Assembly: GCA_958296385.1 (NCBI GenBank)
Contig: OY282494.1
Span: 1,223,416-1,287,415, forward strand
Length of the DNA stretch: 64,000 nucleotides
Direction: 5' to 3'
From: an uncultured Dehalococcoidia bacterium
GTDB taxonomy: Bacteria > Chloroflexota > Dehalococcoidia > Lucifugimonadales > UBA3495
Position numbers and translations under genes: made by a program
Part shown: positions 9,406 through 17,792 of the stretch, one piece after another
How the letters are laid out: each line of letters opens with the position of its first letter
How positions within the stretch are numbered: the first letter of the stretch is position 1
Notes under the pieces: generated by a model
Told to the model about the DNA's origin: nothing
Databases searched by the model: none
Seen by the model: only the letters and a program-made list of their open reading frames with translations

Positions 9406-9651
9406 ATGGTATTAGCAATCATCTGGGAAAACCGCATCCGCGACCGGGCCATTGAACAAGGCTTTAAGCAGGGCTTTAAACAGGGCTTTGCGCAAGGATT
9501 CAAACAGGGCTTTAAGGAGGGGCGTCAGGAAGCGCTCGCGGAGCACCAGCAGCTTTGGATGGCGTGGTACCGCCGGCTCCAGGATGCCGAGGAGCGGGGC
9601 GTGCCTTTCACCGAACCTCACCCCACCCTTGAAAGCATCAATACCGCATAG
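9406..9651 (+). CDS. Short paralog of the preceding gene with QGFK repeats
   Basis: 81 aa, equivalent to the tail of the preceding protein without its membrane part. It begins MVLAIIWENRIRDRAIEQ, continues with five QGF(K/A) tetrapeptide repeats (about residues 18-37), and ends with WYRRLQDAEERGVPFTEPHPTLES. The repeat is encoded by a near-perfect 12-bp tandem array. The start is preceded by TGGGAGTAGCACACC. Almost the same leader, TGGGAGTAGCACA, precedes the following LLM gene, so duplication covered the regulatory region too. Function unknown. Confidence 0.7.
   Translation: MVLAIIWENRIRDRAIEQGFKQGFKQGFAQGFKQGFKEGRQEALAEHQQLWMAWYRRLQDAEERGVPFTEPHPTLESINTA
9457..9516 (+). repeat. 12-bp coding tandem repeat (QGFK)
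   Basis: Five units close to CAGGGCTTTAAA encode QGFK-type tetrapeptides. Unit four uses synonymous codons (CAAGGATTC), which suggests selection at the protein level as well as slippage. Confidence 0.8.
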
Positions 9652-9677
9652 ACTGCCGCGCCGATTGGGAGTAGCAC

Positions 9678-10703
9678 ATGGAATTCGGAGTTTTCTATCA
9701 AGTCCCCTGCGGAGAGGAGCAAACTCCGGCGGCCCGCTACTCGGATGTTATGTCGCAGGTGCGGCTGGCCGATGAGCTTGGGTTTGACATGGCTTGGCTG
9801 GCCGAGCTGCATTTCGCCCGCCGTTTCTCCGTGATGCCCGCGCCGCTGCTGATGGCATCGGCCCTTTCCCAAACTACCCAGCGCATCATGCTGGGTACGG
9901 CGGTCAACCTGCTGCCCCTGCACCATCCGCTGCGCATCGCCGAGGAGGTGGCCACTCTGGACGTGCTGTCCGGCGGGCGGGCCGTATTCGGGATTGGGCG
10001 CGGTTCCAACCCCAACCACTATCGCGGCTACGGCATCCCCCTGGAGGAACGCAACGCCCGGTTCATCGAGGGGCTGGACATGGCCCTGCGGGCCTGGACT
10101 CACGATCAGCTGGACTATCAAGGCCAATTCTACCAGGCGGACGGCATCCGGCTGGAGCCAAAGCCCATCCAGCAGCCCCATCCGCCGGTGTACGTCGCCT
10201 CCAACGGCGCCGACACTTTCCCGCTGGTGGGCAGCCTCGGCCACAACATTCTGGTTACGCCCATGATTATCACGGTGGAGGGCGTCAGCAATGGCCTTGC
10301 CGTGTATCGCGAAACCCTTGCGGAACACGGACACGACCCGTCGGCCGTCAAAGTCGTGGTGAACGTGCCGGTACACGTGGGCGAAACGCCCGAATCCGCT
10401 AAGGCAAACTTCGCTCCCACCGTCAACAACTACCTCGGCACGCTGCGCAGTATGCAGAACAACTCCCGGGGCTCGTCGCGGGCCAGCCAGCTCACCTACG
10501 ATGATATTTACGGCGAATTGGGCGCGGTAGGCACCCCCGCGCAGGTTATTGAACGGCTGGAATCGTTCCACGAACGCTACAACGCCCAGGAATTCATGTG
10601 CTGGTTCAACATCGGCGGCATCCTCTCCAACGCGCAAGTAGCCCGCTCCATGCAGCTGTTCGCCGCCGAAGTCATCCCCCATTTCCGCAAGCGCGCCGGG
10701 TAG
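9678..10703 (+). CDS. LLM-class flavin-dependent oxidoreductase
   Basis: Bacterial-luciferase-like TIM-barrel monooxygenase or reductase using FMN or F420. The 341-aa sequence has the usual pattern: ADELGFDMAWLAELHF, MLGTAVNLLPLHHPLRIAEEVATLDVLSGGRAVFGIGRGSNP, and a late GTPAQVIERLESF segment that typically packs on the flavin site. ATG at 9678 follows GGGAG at good spacing. Substrate cannot be deduced. A second, different LLM enzyme lies at 53799-54665. Confidence 0.88.
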   Translation: MEFGVFYQVPCGEEQTPAARYSDVMSQVRLADELGFDMAWLAELHFARRFSVMPAPLLMASALSQTTQRIMLGTAVNLLPLHHPLRIAEEVATLDVLSGGRAVFGIGRGSNPNHYRGYGIPLEERNARFIEGLDMALRAWTHDQLDYQGQFYQADGIRLEPKPIQQPHPPVYVASNGADTFPLVGSLGHNILVTPMIITVEGVSNGLAVYRETLAEHGHDPSAVKVVVNVPVHVGETPESAKANFAPTVNNYLGTLRSMQNNSRGSSRASQLTYDDIYGELGAVGTPAQVIERLESFHERYNAQEFMCWFNIGGILSNAQVARSMQLFAAEVIPHFRKRAG

Positions 10704-10757
10704 GGCGCTGCCCTCTGCCAACCCCCTCCAACCGGGCGGGAGGCTTTTGTACTAGCG

Positions 10758-12104
10758 ATGACCGCCCCGCGCAACGCCGGCTCATTGTTTGAGCACAACC
10801 GGCAGCAGCACGCCCTGGATATTGCGCCGCTGGCCGAGCGGATGCGGCCCGCGTCCTTTGATGAATTCGTCGGCCAGGAACACATCCTGGGCGCGGGCAA
10901 AGTGCTGCGCGGCGCTATCGTCAACGACCGGGTGCCGTCGCTGCTGCTCTGGGGGCCGCCCGGTTCGGGCAAAACTACGCTGGCCCGGCTGGTCGCTACA
11001 GTCACCCGCGCGCACTTCGAGCCGGTTAGCGCAGTATCCGCCGGCGTTGCCGACTTGCGCCGTTCGGTGGCCGCGGCGCAGGAACGACAGTCCCTTTACC
11101 AGCAGCCTACCATCCTGTTCGTTGACGAAATCCACCGTTTCAACAAGGCCCAGCAGGACGTCATCCTGCCCCACGTAGAGGATGGCACGGTAACGTTCAT
11201 CGGCGCCACCACCGAGAACCCGTCCTTTGAGGTCAACGCCCCGCTGCTCTCACGCTGCCGGGTGTTCACGCTCCACGCGCTGGCGCCGGAGCAGGTGGCG
11301 GAGATTGTCCGGCGGGCGCTGGCCGACGCGCGGCGCGGGGTCGGGCAGTACGCCGTTGACCTCAGCGACGATGCCCTGGCCCATCTGGTCAACATCGCCA
11401 ACGGTGATGCGCGCGTGGCGCTGAACGCTCTTGAAATGGCGATACTCGGTTCCGAACCCGGCAACGACGGCCGGCGTCACATTGACATCGACACCATATC
11501 CGACGCCCTCCAGCGGCGCACACCCCAATACGACCGGGCCGGCGACAGCCACTACGATACCATCTCGGCGTTCATCAAGTCGGTGCGTGGCTCGTCTCCC
11601 GATGGCGCCCTCTACTGGCTGGCCCGGATGCTGGAAGCCGGCGAGGACCCCCTCTTTATCGCCCGCCGCCTGGTGATTCTGGCTGCCGAGGACATCGGCC
11701 TGGCCAATCCGGGCGCGCTGCCGGTAGCGGTGGCGGCCCAGCAGGCCGTACACTTTATCGGGCTGCCCGAAGGCCGCATCCCCCTGGCCGAGGCCACCGT
11801 CTATCTCGCCACCTCGCCCAAAAGCAACGCCGCTTACCTGGCGTTGGAGCGCGCCTTTGACGACGTGCGCAAAGAACCCAACGAACCCGTGCCGCTGCAT
11901 CTCCGCAACGCCGTAACCGGGTTGATGCGCGGCATGGGCTATGGCGCCGGCTACAAGTACAGCCACGACTACGATGGGCATTTTGAGCCGCAGCAATACT
12001 TGCCCGATGGCTTGTCAGAACGTCGCTACTACCAGCCATCCGACCAGGGCTCCGAGGCCGCCATCGCCGAGCGTATGCGCCGCTGGTGGGGGCCGCAGCG
12101 CTAA
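10758..12104 (+). CDS. rarA: Replication-associated recombination protein RarA (MgsA)
   Basis: AAA+ ATPase of the RarA/Mgs1/WRNIP1 family acting at stalled replication forks. Walker A GPPGSGKTT lies at about residues 66-74, Walker B ILFVDEIHRF at about 119-128, sensor segment IGATTENPSFEVN after it, and the C-terminal tetramerisation half includes DALYWLARMLEAGEDPLFIARRLVILAAEDIGLANP-like sequence. At 448 aa it matches the family length. It starts 54 bp after the LLM gene and may share its transcript. Confidence 0.95.
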   Translation: MTAPRNAGSLFEHNRQQHALDIAPLAERMRPASFDEFVGQEHILGAGKVLRGAIVNDRVPSLLLWGPPGSGKTTLARLVATVTRAHFEPVSAVSAGVADLRRSVAAAQERQSLYQQPTILFVDEIHRFNKAQQDVILPHVEDGTVTFIGATTENPSFEVNAPLLSRCRVFTLHALAPEQVAEIVRRALADARRGVGQYAVDLSDDALAHLVNIANGDARVALNALEMAILGSEPGNDGRRHIDIDTISDALQRRTPQYDRAGDSHYDTISAFIKSVRGSSPDGALYWLARMLEAGEDPLFIARRLVILAAEDIGLANPGALPVAVAAQQAVHFIGLPEGRIPLAEATVYLATSPKSNAAYLALERAFDDVRKEPNEPVPLHLRNAVTGLMRGMGYGAGYKYSHDYDGHFEPQQYLPDGLSERRYYQPSDQGSEAAIAERMRRWWGPQR

Positions 12105-12113
12105 CCGGGCCGG

Positions 12114-13043
12114 CTATGGCGACGTATAGACCTGAATCAGCTGGGATATTTTCAGGTTGGGCCGCAGTCCCCGGGCCACAACCCCGCTTACCTGCCAGCC
12201 CACAAAGGTATGCTGCGCCAGCACGGACGGCATCAGCCGCTCCGGAACCCGCAGGCGGAAAGGCCATTGGCACGTTTCGCCCGCCGACAATGACGCCGGC
12301 CGTTGCAGCAGCTGCCGGGCCTCAATTACGCGGGCCTGCTTGTTGCCGCACCGTTCCCAGCGCGAAAGTTCAACCCGAATTTCCCGCGCGCCAAAAGACG
12401 CCTGAGGCTGCACCGTCAAGATGCCGGTTACGACGCCGCCGTTGGACACCAGGCCGGTATCAAGTTCCATTTGCAGGTGCGCCGGCCGGTATTCGCGGGT
12501 GACCTGCGGGCGTTCCGGGAGCATTTCGCCGCCGATTGCCGACGCGCTGGGGCGTGCGAATACTACCAGCTCTTGCGAATCCCGGCCCGCCCGCGTGTGG
12601 GCCAGCCCGCCCAGCAAACCCTCGTTGCCCGGCATCCAGTCCGCGCGCGTTTCCACGGACGCCGCCAGTTCCCAGGTGATGCGCGCGTGCTTGCCCTTGA
12701 CGGTGGGCGGCGCCGACAGCGGCACGCGGAACCGCATCGGGTAACGATACACGACGTCGGCCTCCAGCGTAGCTTGCTCGGCGAAAGTGTGGCTGATGCT
12801 CTCCGGCCCTTTGGGGTATGGCCGGGTGCGCCGCCGGGCCGTCATCGGCTGGGGAATGGCGTCCCTGGCCGAGTCCACCCGCAGCACCTCCGTTGACGTC
12901 AAACGCGCCACCCCTTCCGTCACCAGCAGCGCGCGATGGGGCGTTACCACCACCTCAACGTCAACGGCGTCGCCCGGATACAGGGGGCGGTTGCCGATTT
13001 CCACCGACACGTCGGCCCCGGCCGGTTCTGCACGCCGAAACAT
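12114..13043 (-). CDS. Arrestin-like beta-sandwich protein
   Basis: 309 aa, predicted all-beta. The pattern V-T-P-H-R-A-L-L-V-T-E-G-V near residues 33-46, the FRVPLSAPPTVKGKHARITWEL segment near 105-127 and a second sheet domain from about 175 (REYRPAHLQMELDTGLVSNGG) resemble the two-domain arrestin-like fold, including the Spo0M group. No signal peptide or membrane segment is visible, so it is probably cytoplasmic. Assignment rests on pattern resemblance only. It is convergent with rarA, nine bases away. Confidence 0.6.
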   Translation of the reverse strand: MFRRAEPAGADVSVEIGNRPLYPGDAVDVEVVVTPHRALLVTEGVARLTSTEVLRVDSARDAIPQPMTARRRTRPYPKGPESISHTFAEQATLEADVVYRYPMRFRVPLSAPPTVKGKHARITWELAASVETRADWMPGNEGLLGGLAHTRAGRDSQELVVFARPSASAIGGEMLPERPQVTREYRPAHLQMELDTGLVSNGGVVTGILTVQPQASFGAREIRVELSRWERCGNKQARVIEARQLLQRPASLSAGETCQWPFRLRVPERLMPSVLAQHTFVGWQVSGVVARGLRPNLKISQLIQVYTSP

Positions 13044-13100
13044 TGCACTTCGCGAAACGCCGGCCGTTGCGTAAGCCGGCGTCGTCCCCCACCGATAGAG

Positions 13101-13691
13101 CTAACCGGCCCGGATTGCCGCAATCGCCTCATCAGCGGTAACAATGTCAGCCTGTCGGCTCAATATGCGCTCGATGAGGAAATCGTGGACGTCGGGTTCG
13201 CTGTCGGCGCAGCAGTCGGCAACGATGTACAGCCGATAATCGCGGTCGGCGGCGTAGCGCGTGGTGGACAGCACAACCCCGCTGGTGGCGTAGCCCAGCA
13301 GGATGATGGTGTCAATGTTGCCGCCGGTCAGCGCCACGTCCAGCCCGGTGCCGAACAGGGCGTTGACCCGGTGCTTGCCAACCACCACTTCCCCATCCTG
13401 CGGGCGCACGTCCGGGTGTATCAGCGCCACCGGGTCAAACACCGCCGGCTGTCCGGATGCTTTGCGCGCGCTGAAAGTCTTGTTGCGTTCGCTAATCTCC
13501 GGGTAGCCGGGCCGGAACACCGTAGCGCAATAGCAGACCATCAAGCCGGCCGCCCGCGCCGCCGCCTGCAAACCGGCCGTCCGCCGCACCACGCCCCGCG
13601 CAACGGCGTGCGGCAAGTTGCCCATCGCATCGGCGTAAAAGTCGGCAATGAGCAGCGCGGTGGTACTGCGGTTGATGCTGAATTGGGCCAT
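13101..13691 (-). CDS. Isochorismatase-family hydrolase lacking the usual cysteine
   Basis: Cysteine-hydrolase/isochorismatase fold, 196 aa. Asp17 (LLIADFYAD) and Lys106 (VVGKHRVNAL) of the family triad are present. In the GYATSGVVLSTTR segment, the position normally occupied by nucleophilic Cys holds Val139. Members without this Cys (PhzD and EntB types) hydrolyse vinyl ethers rather than amides, so an amidase role is unlikely. ATG at 13691 has GGAGG eight bases upstream. It lies between the arrestin-like and threonine aldolase genes on the same strand. Confidence 0.85.
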   Translation of the reverse strand: MAQFSINRSTTALLIADFYADAMGNLPHAVARGVVRRTAGLQAAARAAGLMVCYCATVFRPGYPEISERNKTFSARKASGQPAVFDPVALIHPDVRPQDGEVVVGKHRVNALFGTGLDVALTGGNIDTIILLGYATSGVVLSTTRYAADRDYRLYIVADCCADSEPDVHDFLIERILSRQADIVTADEAIAAIRAG

Positions 13692-13745
13692 TGACGGCCT
13701 CCACGAGATAATCAGATGGCGTTCCGACTGGTCAAACCGCCGTCG

Positions 13746-14804
13746 TTAAGCCGCCGCCGCCAGCCGCCTGACCGTGCCGTTCACCCGCGACAACGCTTCG
13801 TCAACGTCCGCCGACGCAATGTGCCGGTGGGTTACCATCCGCAGGGCCTGGTCGCGGCTGTGGCTCACCAGCACGCCGTCCGCGCGCAGTGCGGCGATGA
13901 CGTCGCGGGCCTCGCCCACCTTGTCGCGGTCAACCTCAAAGATGACGATGTTGGTTTGTATCGCGTCCTGGTCAACGGTAAGGCCGTCGATGTTGGCCAG
14001 ACCCGCTGCCAGACGCCGGGCGTTGGCGTGGTCGTCGGCCAGACGCTCTACCATCCCGTCCAGTGCCACCAGCCCCGCTGCGGCCAGGACGCCGGCCTGA
14101 CGCATCCCGCCGCCCACCATCTTGCGCCACTTGCGCGCCCGCCCGATGAACTCCTCCGAGCCGCACAGCACCGAACCCACCGGACATGACAGCGCTTTGG
14201 ACAGGCAAAAACTCACGTCGTCAACGTCTTTGGTCAGCTCGGCGGCCGGCACTTCCAGAGCGACGGCGGCGTTAAAGATGCGCGCCCCGTCCAGATGCAC
14301 GGCGGCGCCGGCGGCGTGGGCCACCTCCACAACCTCCCGCGTATCCTGCGGCGTCATCACCCCGCCGCTGCAACGATTGTGCGTATTCTCCAGGCACACC
14401 AGCGTAGTGGCCGGCACGTGAATGTTGGAACGGTCCCGGATGGCGCCGGCCACCGACTCGGCAGAGATGCGCCCGTTGCCATCGTTAGGCACCAGACGGA
14501 TTTGCGCCCCGGCCAGCGCAGTAGGCCCGGCCGATTCGTTCCAGAACATATGGGCCTCCTGCCCCATAATCATCTCATCCCCCCGACTGCACCAGGCCAG
14601 CGCCGCGATGAGATTGCTCATAGTGCCGCTGGCAGTAAGCAACCCCGCCTCCTGCCCCATCAGCGCAGCCGCCCGTTCCTGCAAGGCGTTAATCGTAGGG
14701 TCCTCCCCAAACACATCGTCGCCAACCTCAGCCGCCGCCATCGCCCGCCGCATCTCGTCGGTAGGCTGAGTAACCGTATCGCTGCGCAAGTCAATCAAAT
14801 CCAT
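13746..14804 (-). CDS. Low-specificity L-threonine aldolase
   Basis: PLP-dependent fold-type I aldolase that splits threonine or allo-threonine into glycine and acetaldehyde. The N-terminal DLIDLRSDTVTQPT, the VCLENTHNRCSGGVMTP segment, HLDGARIFNAAVA, and the PLP lysine in SFCLSKALSCPVGSVL (near residue 200) are all characteristic. ATG at 14804 with GGAGG upstream gives 352 aa; the open frame extends 20 codons further. The C-terminal SHSRDQALRMVTHRHIA is typical of the family. Confidence 0.93.
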   Translation of the reverse strand: MDLIDLRSDTVTQPTDEMRRAMAAAEVGDDVFGEDPTINALQERAAALMGQEAGLLTASGTMSNLIAALAWCSRGDEMIMGQEAHMFWNESAGPTALAGAQIRLVPNDGNGRISAESVAGAIRDRSNIHVPATTLVCLENTHNRCSGGVMTPQDTREVVEVAHAAGAAVHLDGARIFNAAVALEVPAAELTKDVDDVSFCLSKALSCPVGSVLCGSEEFIGRARKWRKMVGGGMRQAGVLAAAGLVALDGMVERLADDHANARRLAAGLANIDGLTVDQDAIQTNIVIFEVDRDKVGEARDVIAALRADGVLVSHSRDQALRMVTHRHIASADVDEALSRVNGTVRRLAAAA

Positions 14805-14900
14805 AAGGGCCTCCGTGTCGTCGTATTGGAACGGCTGATTGAGTCTGGAAACGTAATTTCGCACAGCCGGCAGTACATTTTACTACAGCGAGCGCACTGC

Positions 14901-15566
14901 TTACTCAACATCAAACAATGGCAATGCGGATTGTCCAAATCCGCCGTCCAGGTATTGGGCGTATATGATGGACGACCAGGGGTCAAATTGCAGGCTGCCA
15001 AACGCCAAACGACCTTCCTTCAAACGGAATTTCGTATGGTCTGCCATGTTCAGAAATCGCCCGTTGTATTCGGAGCGAATCGAAAACTCTTCGCTGGACA
15101 AGGATTTCACATCGGTATTGACATCCACTTGGTAGATAAATCCGACGTGCCTTGACGCCATCAAAGACGAGGCGTCAACAACCATACCCACCAGACTAGG
15201 GGTATGGTCTAAAACAATGCCTACCTCTTCCCAAACTTCCCGCTTGACGGTTTCGGAAAGAACCTCTGGCAGCAGGCTGCTCTCGGCGCAACGGTCGACA
15301 TGGCCGCCTACGACGAGGCTTAAGCGCTGGCTCAAGTCCTTGCGCCGCTGCCTGATTTGGCGAAACACGCAGTATTTACCGCTGGCGTCGCGAAAAATTG
15401 CGCACGGTATCGGCTGCACCCACGCCTCCGAGGATTCAGCCTCCTCCCGGGGCATCCAATCAACGGCAGCAGATAGTGATTCAATCAGCTGCTTTGCTTC
15501 ATCCTGCTGAATGAACTCGCCTTTGTCATTGAGAAAGCTTCTTGGAAACACCAAAATCTCTTGCAT
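14901..15566 (-). CDS. Nudix-like hydrolase with extended Nudix box
   Basis: 221 aa. The box is GGHVDRCAES...LLPEVLSETVKREVWEEVGI. The REVWEEVGI part and the Glu seven residues before it fit the Nudix consensus, but the box glycine sits further away because of an insertion. Preceding IFRDASGKYCVFRQIRQR fits the Nudix beta strands. ATG at 15566 with GGAG six bases upstream is preferred; another ATG at 15578 directly abuts the upstream kinase stop. The substrate is unknown. The gene and its upstream partner are visibly poorer in GC than their neighbours. Confidence 0.72.
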   Translation of the reverse strand: MQEILVFPRSFLNDKGEFIQQDEAKQLIESLSAAVDWMPREEAESSEAWVQPIPCAIFRDASGKYCVFRQIRQRRKDLSQRLSLVVGGHVDRCAESSLLPEVLSETVKREVWEEVGIVLDHTPSLVGMVVDASSLMASRHVGFIYQVDVNTDVKSLSSEEFSIRSEYNGRFLNMADHTKFRLKEGRLAFGSLQFDPWSSIIYAQYLDGGFGQSALPLFDVE

Positions 15567-15579
15567 GATGTTCTCCATA

Positions 15580-16317
15580 CTAGGCTTCGGCTTGGAATAA
15601 GTCCAAGATATTCTCGGCCACGTCAATAGCAGTACTTTGGGGAGTAGAGTCTGATTCAGCGCCGGTATCAATGTCGAAAAACTCGAACTGATTCTGAAAT
15701 TTTTCACGAGTCGTCTGGTAAGCCTCGTTCAAACTAGCAATGAACGAAGGGTTCATTGCACGTCCCGGCGCATCGATTAGTTTCCCGTAATTCTCACGTT
15801 CCAGCGAAGTCGCCGGGTCGGCAGTAAAAAGGAACACGGCATCAACTTGGGAACGCCAATGGTCTATAAGCAGGAAATTATGCACCTTTTCCATATCGTT
15901 GCCGGTTATGAGGCTCTGGCTTTCCAGCACCTGAAACCAGGCCAGGGCGTCAAATATCCCTCGGTCAAGGATTGCCAAGTGATACTGATCGGAATGGTGA
16001 AGTGCCTCCAATATGTGGGTAAGGGCATACGAAGCCGACCAGGTGTTGAAAGCGACCAAGTTGTCTCGCAAAAACGCCGGTGTGCGGCGCGACGCTCCCT
16101 CAGATGGCGCCAAGACCTTGAACCCGATCCGGCGAAAGAAATGCGACACGATGTCTATGCAAGTGCTCTTGCCAGACTTGGGCGTCCCCGAAAATTCGAC
16201 GAACTTGGGGCGGTCTGGCGGATTTTGCTCCAAGTCGGCCAAGACCGACTGAGCCTTTGCTTGAAGGCTATCAAGCCTCGACTGAATGTCGTCGGAATCG
16301 TTCATCGTATCCATCAT
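15580..16317 (-). CDS. P-loop nucleotide kinase-like protein
   Basis: Around 245 aa with Walker A GTPKSGKST about 40 residues in. Further motifs are AILDRGIFDALAW (a dNMP-kinase-like DR motif), VFLFTADPATSLERE and a C-terminal acidic tail. The overall pattern resembles thymidylate/deoxynucleoside kinases, but the exact substrate cannot be set. The start is uncertain: ATGs at 16317, 16314 and 16305 and a GTG at 16353 are possible. A TATGATAAT element around 16360-16372 could be the -10. It is translationally close to the Nudix gene downstream, suggesting a two-step nucleotide pathway. Confidence 0.7.
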   Translation of the reverse strand: MMDTMNDSDDIQSRLDSLQAKAQSVLADLEQNPPDRPKFVEFSGTPKSGKSTCIDIVSHFFRRIGFKVLAPSEGASRRTPAFLRDNLVAFNTWSASYALTHILEALHHSDQYHLAILDRGIFDALAWFQVLESQSLITGNDMEKVHNFLLIDHWRSQVDAVFLFTADPATSLERENYGKLIDAPGRAMNPSFIASLNEAYQTTREKFQNQFEFFDIDTGAESDSTPQSTAIDVAENILDLFQAEA

Positions 16318-16500
16318 TACGCCGGCCGCCGCAACAGGCGTTTGCCCGCTCACAGGGGCATATTATCATATCCGGCGCCCGCTACATACCATCCCAAGTC
16401 ACCGATTGCCGTCACCCTTAGCTCCGTTTCGGCATTGCGAAACCTGCTATCATAGTTTGCGCTGGTTCGGCGTTAGCCGGGCCCACCGGAGGCAACCGTT

Positions 16501-17139
16501 ATGCGTCAGAGCGCCGTTAGTTTTACTGCGAAGGGTATGCAGTTTGAGGGGATTATTGCCCTGCCTGATGGCGAGGGGCCTTTTGCCGGGGTTGTTATGT
16601 GCCACCCGCACCCGCTGCACGGCGGCAGTATGGATAACAACGTGGTGGCCGCCGTTACTTTTGGCCTGGCTGCTGCCGGCATTGCGTCGCTGCGGTTCAA
16701 CTTTCGCGGCGTGGGCAACAGCGAGGGCGTGCACGCTCAGGGCGAGCAAGAGCATGAGGAGACGCTGGTTGCCATGGACTTTCTGGGCGCGCTGCCGGAC
16801 GTGATGGACGACCGCATCGGCCTGGGTGGTTATTCGTTCAGCACCCGCGTCATCTGCGCCCACCGGCAACTGTACAAGAAACCCCGCGCCATCGCGCTGG
16901 TTGCCCCCTCGCTGGAGGCCATCACCGACAGCCCGCTGCAAAAGGACGGCACCCCGCGCCTGATTGTCACCGGCGACCGCGACCGTCTGGCCAACGCCGA
17001 CGGCGTAGATGAGCAGCTGGCCCGGTTCAACCCGCCGGCCGACTACCACGTTATCCCCGGCGCCGACCATTTCTGGGTAGGGCAGGAGGGACAGATGGCC
17101 GAGTGCGTAGTGCAGTTTTTCCGCGCGCATCTGCTCTAA
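16501..17139 (+). CDS. Alpha/beta hydrolase (COG2945-like)
   Basis: 212-aa serine-hydrolase fold protein. Characteristic segments are VVMCHPHPLHGGSMDNNVV, LRFNFRGVGNSEG, the nucleophile elbow GGYSFS, and a late GADHFW histidine motif. This matches small cytosolic hydrolases of the dienelactone-hydrolase-related type. ATG at 16501 has GGAGGC upstream. A TATCAT -10-like element sits at 16448-16453 without a clear -35. Substrate unknown. Confidence 0.85.
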   Translation: MRQSAVSFTAKGMQFEGIIALPDGEGPFAGVVMCHPHPLHGGSMDNNVVAAVTFGLAAAGIASLRFNFRGVGNSEGVHAQGEQEHEETLVAMDFLGALPDVMDDRIGLGGYSFSTRVICAHRQLYKKPRAIALVAPSLEAITDSPLQKDGTPRLIVTGDRDRLANADGVDEQLARFNPPADYHVIPGADHFWVGQEGQMAECVVQFFRAHLL

Positions 17140-17171
17140 TCCGGCCCGCCCGCTGCCCTGCCCAACCCGCC

Positions 17172-17792
17172 GTGTCCCCCACCGCCAACCGACGCCGGCC
17201 GGTCTATCGCGACTGGAACCTGCTGCAACTGGCGGCGCTGGTGCTGGCGCTGGACCAGCTGACCAAGTTCGTCGTGCTGCAAACCCTGGCCCGGCATCAG
17301 TCCTGGCCCATTGACGGGTTTTTCCGGTTCACCCACGTGTACAACACCGGCAGCGCTTTCGGCCTGTTTCAAGACCAGAACCTGGTTTTGCTGGTAGTGT
17401 CCGTCATCGGAATCGTGGTGCTGGGATTCATCTACGGCAGCCAGGAGCAGCCCGGACGCCTGATGCGGGTGAGCATCGCCCTGATGCTGGGCGGCGCCGC
17501 CGGCAATCTGCTGGACCGGGCCATACTGGGCCACGTCACCGACTTTATAGATGTCGGCCCCTGGCCCGTGTTCAACCTGGCCGACTCCGCAATCGTCACC
17601 GGCCTGATTGCGCTGGCGTGGCTGCTGGCAATCCGTCGCGAGGGCAGCGGCCGCCGGACGGCGCCGGCCCTGAACCCGCTGTCCGTCTGCCCCCTTTGCG
17701 ACGGCCTGATGATTGACCTGCCCAACGGCGCCCGCTGCGCCGACTGCGGCGTGCGTGAGCGGATTATGTCTGCCGGGGAACCCCGCCAATGA
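17172..17792 (+). CDS. lspA: Lipoprotein signal peptidase LspA with C-terminal zinc ribbon
   Basis: Aspartic membrane peptidase that removes lipoprotein signal peptides. Four hydrophobic segments and the motifs NTGSAFG, GGAAGNLLDR, HVTDFID and FNLADSAI are visible; the last two carry the catalytic aspartates. GTG at 17172 is taken (206 aa) because the longer frame reads into the upstream hydrolase; no clear ribosome-binding site is seen. After the last membrane helix comes an unusual tail with CPLC (about residue 173) and CADC motifs, forming a likely zinc ribbon. Its stop overlaps the rluD-like start (ATGA). Confidence 0.9.
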   Translation: MSPTANRRRPVYRDWNLLQLAALVLALDQLTKFVVLQTLARHQSWPIDGFFRFTHVYNTGSAFGLFQDQNLVLLVVSVIGIVVLGFIYGSQEQPGRLMRVSIALMLGGAAGNLLDRAILGHVTDFIDVGPWPVFNLADSAIVTGLIALAWLLAIRREGSGRRTAPALNPLSVCPLCDGLMIDLPNGARCADCGVRERIMSAGEPRQ

